From Lachnospiraceae bacterium (GTDB lineage: Bacteria; Bacillota_A; Clostridia; Lachnospirales; Lachnospiraceae): a DNA stretch of 25,050 nt. The stretch is taken from assembly GCA_016291475.1 (NCBI GenBank), contig JAEEXJ010000047.1, positions 1-25,050 of the forward strand, written 5' to 3'. Made by a program: the position numbers and the translations under genes. The notes under the pieces were generated by a model. The model did not search any database. It had not been told where the DNA came from and saw only the letters and a list, made by a program, of their open reading frames with translations. Positions 22,372-25,050 of the stretch are shown here, piece by piece; the first letter of the stretch is position 1, and each line of letters begins with the position of its first letter.

Positions 22372-24369
22372 ATACACACTCATCTCGCCCTCACCTCTGT
22401 TAGCCCAGAGGTAGTAGGGGATAAGTTTTACTTTGATGTCTTCGATCGTTCTGCCGGTATAAGTTTTGTACAGGGATGTGGAACTTATCCCTGCTCCATC
22501 GGACTTGATCCGGCAGGCATCTGCGGAAAGTTTAATAACGTCATATCCGAATTCTCCCGTGATCTCCTCTGTGAGATTTGCGGGAGTTTTTATATGTATC
22601 TCTCTGAGAGCTTTGCCGTTATCTGCTTCTTCCGCGCAGTATACTATGGGGCCTCTTACGACTGCGACTTTACCGGCATCTTCGGCAACTTTTTCGTCGG
22701 CAACAACGAGTTTCGGGATCATGTCGAATTCCAGGTCTATATCCACAGTATCATCATTGAAGCATGAGCAGTAGAAGTATCCGTTCTTGAATTCGGTTTT
22801 AAGTCTTTCGTAACCCTGAATCTTGAAATTACCTTCCGCCCATCCCGGCATTCTGAGCGCAAGGGTAAAGTCTGTGGCTGTTGCTCCTTTAACCTTGATG
22901 CTGATTTTACCGTTGTTGGGGAAACCGGATGTCATGGAGATCTTGATCTTTTTTCCGTTTACGGTTTTATGAGTTTCACTTCCTGCGTAGAGATGCACGA
23001 AGAGCGTGGTGTCATCTTCCGTATAGATATACTGATCAAGGGATGAGATGAGTCTTGCGATGTTGGGAGGACAGCATGCGCAACCAAACCACTTCTGACG
23101 AACGGGCTTTACATGTGTTTTCCTTTCATCCTTATGACAGTTTTCGGGAATGACTTCCAGAGGGTTTACATAGAAGAAGCTCTTTCCGTCCAGTGCCATA
23201 CCGGCAAGGACTGTGTTATAGAGGGCAAGTTCCATGATGTCGGCGTATCTGGTCTGAGGGTCAAGCTGCAGCATCCTGCGTGCAAAAAAGACCAGTCCGA
23301 TGGCTGCGCATGTCTCGGAATATGCGGTGTCATTGGGAAGATCGTAGGGAAGAGAAAATGCTTCCCCCAGATGAGTAGCGCCGATTCCGCCGGTTATGTA
23401 GAGTTTGGTGTTTACGATGGAGTCCCAGAGCTTTTCACATGCCTGTTTAAGGGCTTCGTCACCCGTGCGCAGTGCCATGTCCGCCATTCCGCTGTAGAGG
23501 TAAACCGCTCTGACGGCGTGACCGACCGCTTCGTCCTGCTCTCTTACGGGCTTGTGAGCCTGATGGTAATAGTCGGGCTTTCCCTTCATATCGGGATGTT
23601 CGGATTCGAAATAGTTGGGCTCTTTGCCGCGTTCATTGATAAAGTACTCGGCAAGCTCCAGATATCTCTTGGTACCGGTACGGTCATACAGTTTGAAAAG
23701 AGCCATCTCAGCGATCTCATGACCGGGATATCCGTTTATTTTGCCCTCACCTTCTCCGAATACGGAATAGACATAGTCCGCATATGATCTTGCTACGGTC
23801 AGGAGTTTGTCTTTGTGAGTTGCACGTTCGTATGCGACCGCAGCTTCTACGAGATGTCCCAGACAGTAGAGTTCGTGATGATCTCTTAAGTCGGTGAAGA
23901 TCTTATCGGTTCCGTTAATGATGTAGTAGGTATCGAGATATCCGTTTTCCAGCTGGGCATCCGCCACTATATCGATAGCCCTGTCCGCAGTCTCTTCAAG
24001 TTCGGGATCCGGGTGATTTGCAAGGCTGTATGCCACAGCTTCTATCCATTTATAGAAATCGCTGTCCTGGAAAACAAAACCGTAGAATTCATCGTCTTTG
24101 GCGTCTTCCCTTTTATCCGGGAAAACGGCGAAGCCTCTGTATGTGAATTTGGGCTCCTTGAATTTAGAGCCCTGTTTTTTCTTGCGCTTGTTCAAGGCAG
24201 CGGCCGCTTTGAAGTTATGCATGCAGTAGCTGGCCTGTGCTTCGGGAATGCGGTCGTTTAGGATTTCCCACTGATAGGGTATGACCTCGGTGCGAACCAG
24301 TTCTCTTATGCGGGACCAGAATTCGTCCGTGACAGAAACTTTCTTTACATCTAATGGTTTGATATTCAT
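22354..24369 (-). CDS. GH127 family beta-L-arabinofuranosidase
   Basis: About 671 residues, close to HypBA1 of Bifidobacterium longum (658). No signal peptide, so it is a cytosolic exo-enzyme. The active-site cysteine/zinc motif G-C-A-C-C-P-P-N is present with C432 as expected nucleophile and C433 as ligand; S-E-T-C supplies E352 and C354, matching the Glu/Cys zinc ligands. The family removes terminal beta-L-arabinofuranose from plant hydroxyproline-rich glycoproteins or arabino-oligosaccharides. I chose the second ATG (24369) because AGGGG is 7 bases upstream of it; the first ATG (24387) lacks a ribosome binding site. It stands alone, without visible transporter or regulator genes beside it. 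Related DUF1680 enzymes with other specificities cannot be excluded. Confidence 0.9.
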   Translation of the reverse strand: MNIKPLDVKKVSVTDEFWSRIRELVRTEVIPYQWEILNDRIPEAQASYCMHNFKAAAALNKRKKKQGSKFKEPKFTYRGFAVFPDKREDAKDDEFYGFVFQDSDFYKWIEAVAYSLANHPDPELEETADRAIDIVADAQLENGYLDTYYIINGTDKIFTDLRDHHELYCLGHLVEAAVAYERATHKDKLLTVARSYADYVYSVFGEGEGKINGYPGHEIAEMALFKLYDRTGTKRYLELAEYFINERGKEPNYFESEHPDMKGKPDYYHQAHKPVREQDEAVGHAVRAVYLYSGMADMALRTGDEALKQACEKLWDSIVNTKLYITGGIGATHLGEAFSLPYDLPNDTAYSETCAAIGLVFFARRMLQLDPQTRYADIMELALYNTVLAGMALDGKSFFYVNPLEVIPENCHKDERKTHVKPVRQKWFGCACCPPNIARLISSLDQYIYTEDDTTLFVHLYAGSETHKTVNGKKIKISMTSGFPNNGKISIKVKGATATDFTLALRMPGWAEGNFKIQGYERLKTEFKNGYFYCSCFNDDTVDIDLEFDMIPKLVVADEKVAEDAGKVAVVRGPIVYCAEEADNGKALREIHIKTPANLTEEITGEFGYDVIKLSADACRIKSDGAGISSTSLYKTYTGRTIEDIKVKLIPYYLWANRGEGEMSVYLGIKD

Positions 24370-24406
24370 ATAAATTCCCCTGTTCATAAGAAACGGATTT
24401 TAAACA

Positions 24407-24425
24407 TTTCATAAAAACTATGAAA
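24407..24425. promoter_or_regulatory. Inverted repeat at the GH127 transcription start
   Basis: TTTCATA (24407-24413), a 5-base spacer, TATGAAA (24419-24425), directly downstream of the GH127 -10 and over the predicted start. Its position suits a repressor operator. Confidence 0.45.
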
Positions 24426-24434
24426 ATTATATCA
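24426..24434 (-). promoter_or_regulatory. GH127 promoter, extended -10
   Basis: On the minus strand TGATATAAT, a perfect TATAAT with an upstream TG-n, i.e. an extended -10. No clear -35 is present. The start would be near 24419 with a leader of about 50 bases. Confidence 0.6.
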
Positions 24435-24444
24435 AAAAAATATG

Positions 24445-24473
24445 TTGACAGGGTAGTGTTATGGGTGTATATA
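24445..24473 (+). promoter_or_regulatory. Promoter of the small-membrane-protein/GntR operon
   Basis: Perfect TTGACA (24445-24450), a 17-base spacer, TATATA (24468-24473); start near 24480. It runs divergently from the GH127 promoter with the two -35/-10 regions almost touching. Confidence 0.7.
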
Positions 24474-24479
24474 TAACAC
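24456..24479. promoter_or_regulatory. Candidate operator GTGTTAT-N10-ATAACAC
   Basis: A 7-bp perfect inverted repeat (24456-24462 and 24473-24479) spanning the spacer and -10 of the GntR operon promoter. YtrA-type GntR proteins usually repress their own operon by binding such a site, so the truncated regulator at the right edge is the natural candidate. Confidence 0.5.
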
Positions 24480-24514
24480 ATGAACAGTTAATATAAACAG
24501 TCAGGGAGGTACAT

Positions 24515-24754
24515 ATGAAAGAAGTTGATTTCGGTAAGTATGGAAAGATGCCTTTGATAGTTTTTATGCTGTGGATTGTCGCTGCTGCCATGTCGCTCAC
24601 GGCTTTGGCACTTCTGATCCTGGATATCGGCGGGGTGGTAAGCGTAGCACTTTGGAAGAGCATGTTGATCCTGGCCATCGGAGTCATTATCAATTGGGCA
24701 TGTTTAATAAGTTACAAGTTGAGAAACAAAGAAAGTAAGGAGGAAGGAATATGA
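24515..24754 (+). CDS. Small two-helix membrane protein
   Basis: 79 residues. Two hydrophobic helices (about 13-37 and 46-67) separated by a short loop, with charged ends. I do not recognise a family. The ribosome binding site GGGAGG is well placed. It is the first gene after a strong promoter and overlaps the next gene by ATGA, so it is very likely real. Being in an operon that continues into a YtrA-type GntR regulator, usually followed by ABC-transporter genes, it may be an accessory of a membrane transporter or of envelope stress response (inference). Confidence 0.75.
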   Translation: MKEVDFGKYGKMPLIVFMLWIVAAAMSLTALALLILDIGGVVSVALWKSMLILAIGVIINWACLISYKLRNKESKEEGI

Positions 24755-24972
24755 TCGTAAGAAATTATAAGACCATCAAGGAATCATCAAAAAATATGAA
24801 AATGATCTTGTACGCAGCAGTTCTTCAGGCGCTGGTCGGTGTAGCACTTTTGTTCATGAATATGATTGAAGCCATAGATATTCCTTTATATGCACCCATG
24901 ATGCTGATAACTTCCGCAGCACTTATCAGTAAAGCGGCTATTTGTGAGTGTAAGGATGATACTAATAAATGA
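24751..24972 (+). CDS. Second small two-helix membrane protein
   Basis: 73 residues with two hydrophobic helices (about 17-37 and 45-65) and charged ends. The layout (A-L-L-x-x-M-x-x-x-x-x-I between helices) echoes the preceding protein, so the two may be diverged tandem paralogues. Start overlaps the stop of the first gene (ATGA at 24751-24754); its ribosome binding site AAGGAGGAAGG lies inside that gene. Function unknown. Confidence 0.72.
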   Translation: MIVRNYKTIKESSKNMKMILYAAVLQALVGVALLFMNMIEAIDIPLYAPMMLITSAALISKAAICECKDDTNK

Positions 24973-25005
24973 AACTGATAAACGGGTTAACGAAATGAGG
25001 TAATA

Positions 25006-25050
25006 ATGATTATTTCACAATCGTCGGGGGTCCCGATATATCAGCAGATA
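25006..25050 (+). CDS. GntR-family (YtrA-type) regulator, 5' end only
   Basis: Only 15 codons lie in the window (M-I-I-S-Q-S-S-G-V-P-I-Y-Q-Q-I). This N-terminus closely matches the start of YtrA-subfamily GntR repressors, in which S-x-x-P-I-Y-x-Q-I leads into the winged helix. A GAGG at 24997-25000 is a suitable ribosome binding site. Members typically control ABC transporters encoded directly downstream, outside this window. The call rests on the short N-terminal match and on operon context. Confidence 0.65.
   Translation, partial: MIISQSSGVPIYQQI

Noticed and set aside
23113..23787. A 224-codon open frame on the plus strand
   Set aside because: It lies entirely within the GH127 gene, which has complete active-site motifs on the minus strand; no ribosome binding site.
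24370..24387. The first ATG of the GH127 frame
   Set aside because: AGGGG sits between the two ATGs and is correctly spaced for the second one at 24369.

Overview
The window looks like a chromosomal segment of a Lachnospiraceae-type Firmicute (Butyrivibrio, Pseudobutyrivibrio or a close relative). I infer this from the strong GGAGG-type ribosome binding sites, the moderate G+C, and the gene mix: a short GGDEF protein, a cytosolic BspA-like leucine-rich repeat protein, zinc-ribbon membrane proteins, an Rpn/PD-(D/E)XK nuclease with G-I-E-Q repeats, a GH127 arabinofuranosidase and a YtrA-type GntR regulator. No rRNA, tRNA, IS element or CRISPR array was seen. All calls come from reading the sequence; no database search was run.

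Layout. 1-471: a short GGDEF protein, possibly continuing from off the left edge. 499-2908 (minus): an operon of an MFS exporter followed, with overlap, by an XRE/TPR regulator; the promoter carries TGTAC/GTACA repeats. 3135-4802: alpha/beta hydrolase, small beta-rich protein and ArsC/Spx-family thioredoxin-fold protein, in a tight operon whose leader holds a perfect 34-bp palindrome. 4819-10959: a visibly more A+T-rich block with a large PLD-nuclease/SF2-helicase/DUF3427 protein, a MutT-like Nudix hydrolase and an 895-residue TPR plus DUF2971-like protein. This block is the best candidate for an uncharacterised (anti-phage-type) system.

11033-15772: a five-gene operon (racemase-family protein, inositol-monophosphatase-family protein, LRR protein, nitroreductase, zinc-ribbon membrane protein). 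It starts from a consensus promoter embedded in the last codons of the 895-residue gene and ends at a hairpin shared with the convergent MATE exporter gene (15782-17134, minus). The 407-bp gap 17135-17541 holds the MATE promoter and, on the minus strand, a complete small-RNA transcription unit: a TTGACT-17-TATTAT promoter, about 105 nt of structured sequence, and an intrinsic terminator. I do not recognise the RNA family. 17542-19861: a PlsC-like acyltransferase fused to a zinc ribbon, overlapping an Old Yellow Enzyme homologue, then a terminator.

20057-20986: an Rpn-family nuclease whose leader can form mutually exclusive hairpins reaching its ribosome binding site. It contains an in-frame internal start behind a near-perfect Shine-Dalgarno sequence, matching the nested-antitoxin arrangement known for Rpn genes. 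21046-22371: a membrane-anchored S41 peptidase, convergent with and overlapping the GH127 gene (22354-24369, minus). Divergent promoters with inverted repeats separate GH127 from an operon of two small two-helix membrane proteins and a GntR-family regulator cut off by the right edge.

Working picture: mostly ordinary metabolic and envelope genes, with two defence-like loci (the helicase/Nudix/TPR-DUF2971 block and the Rpn gene) and one orphan small RNA.
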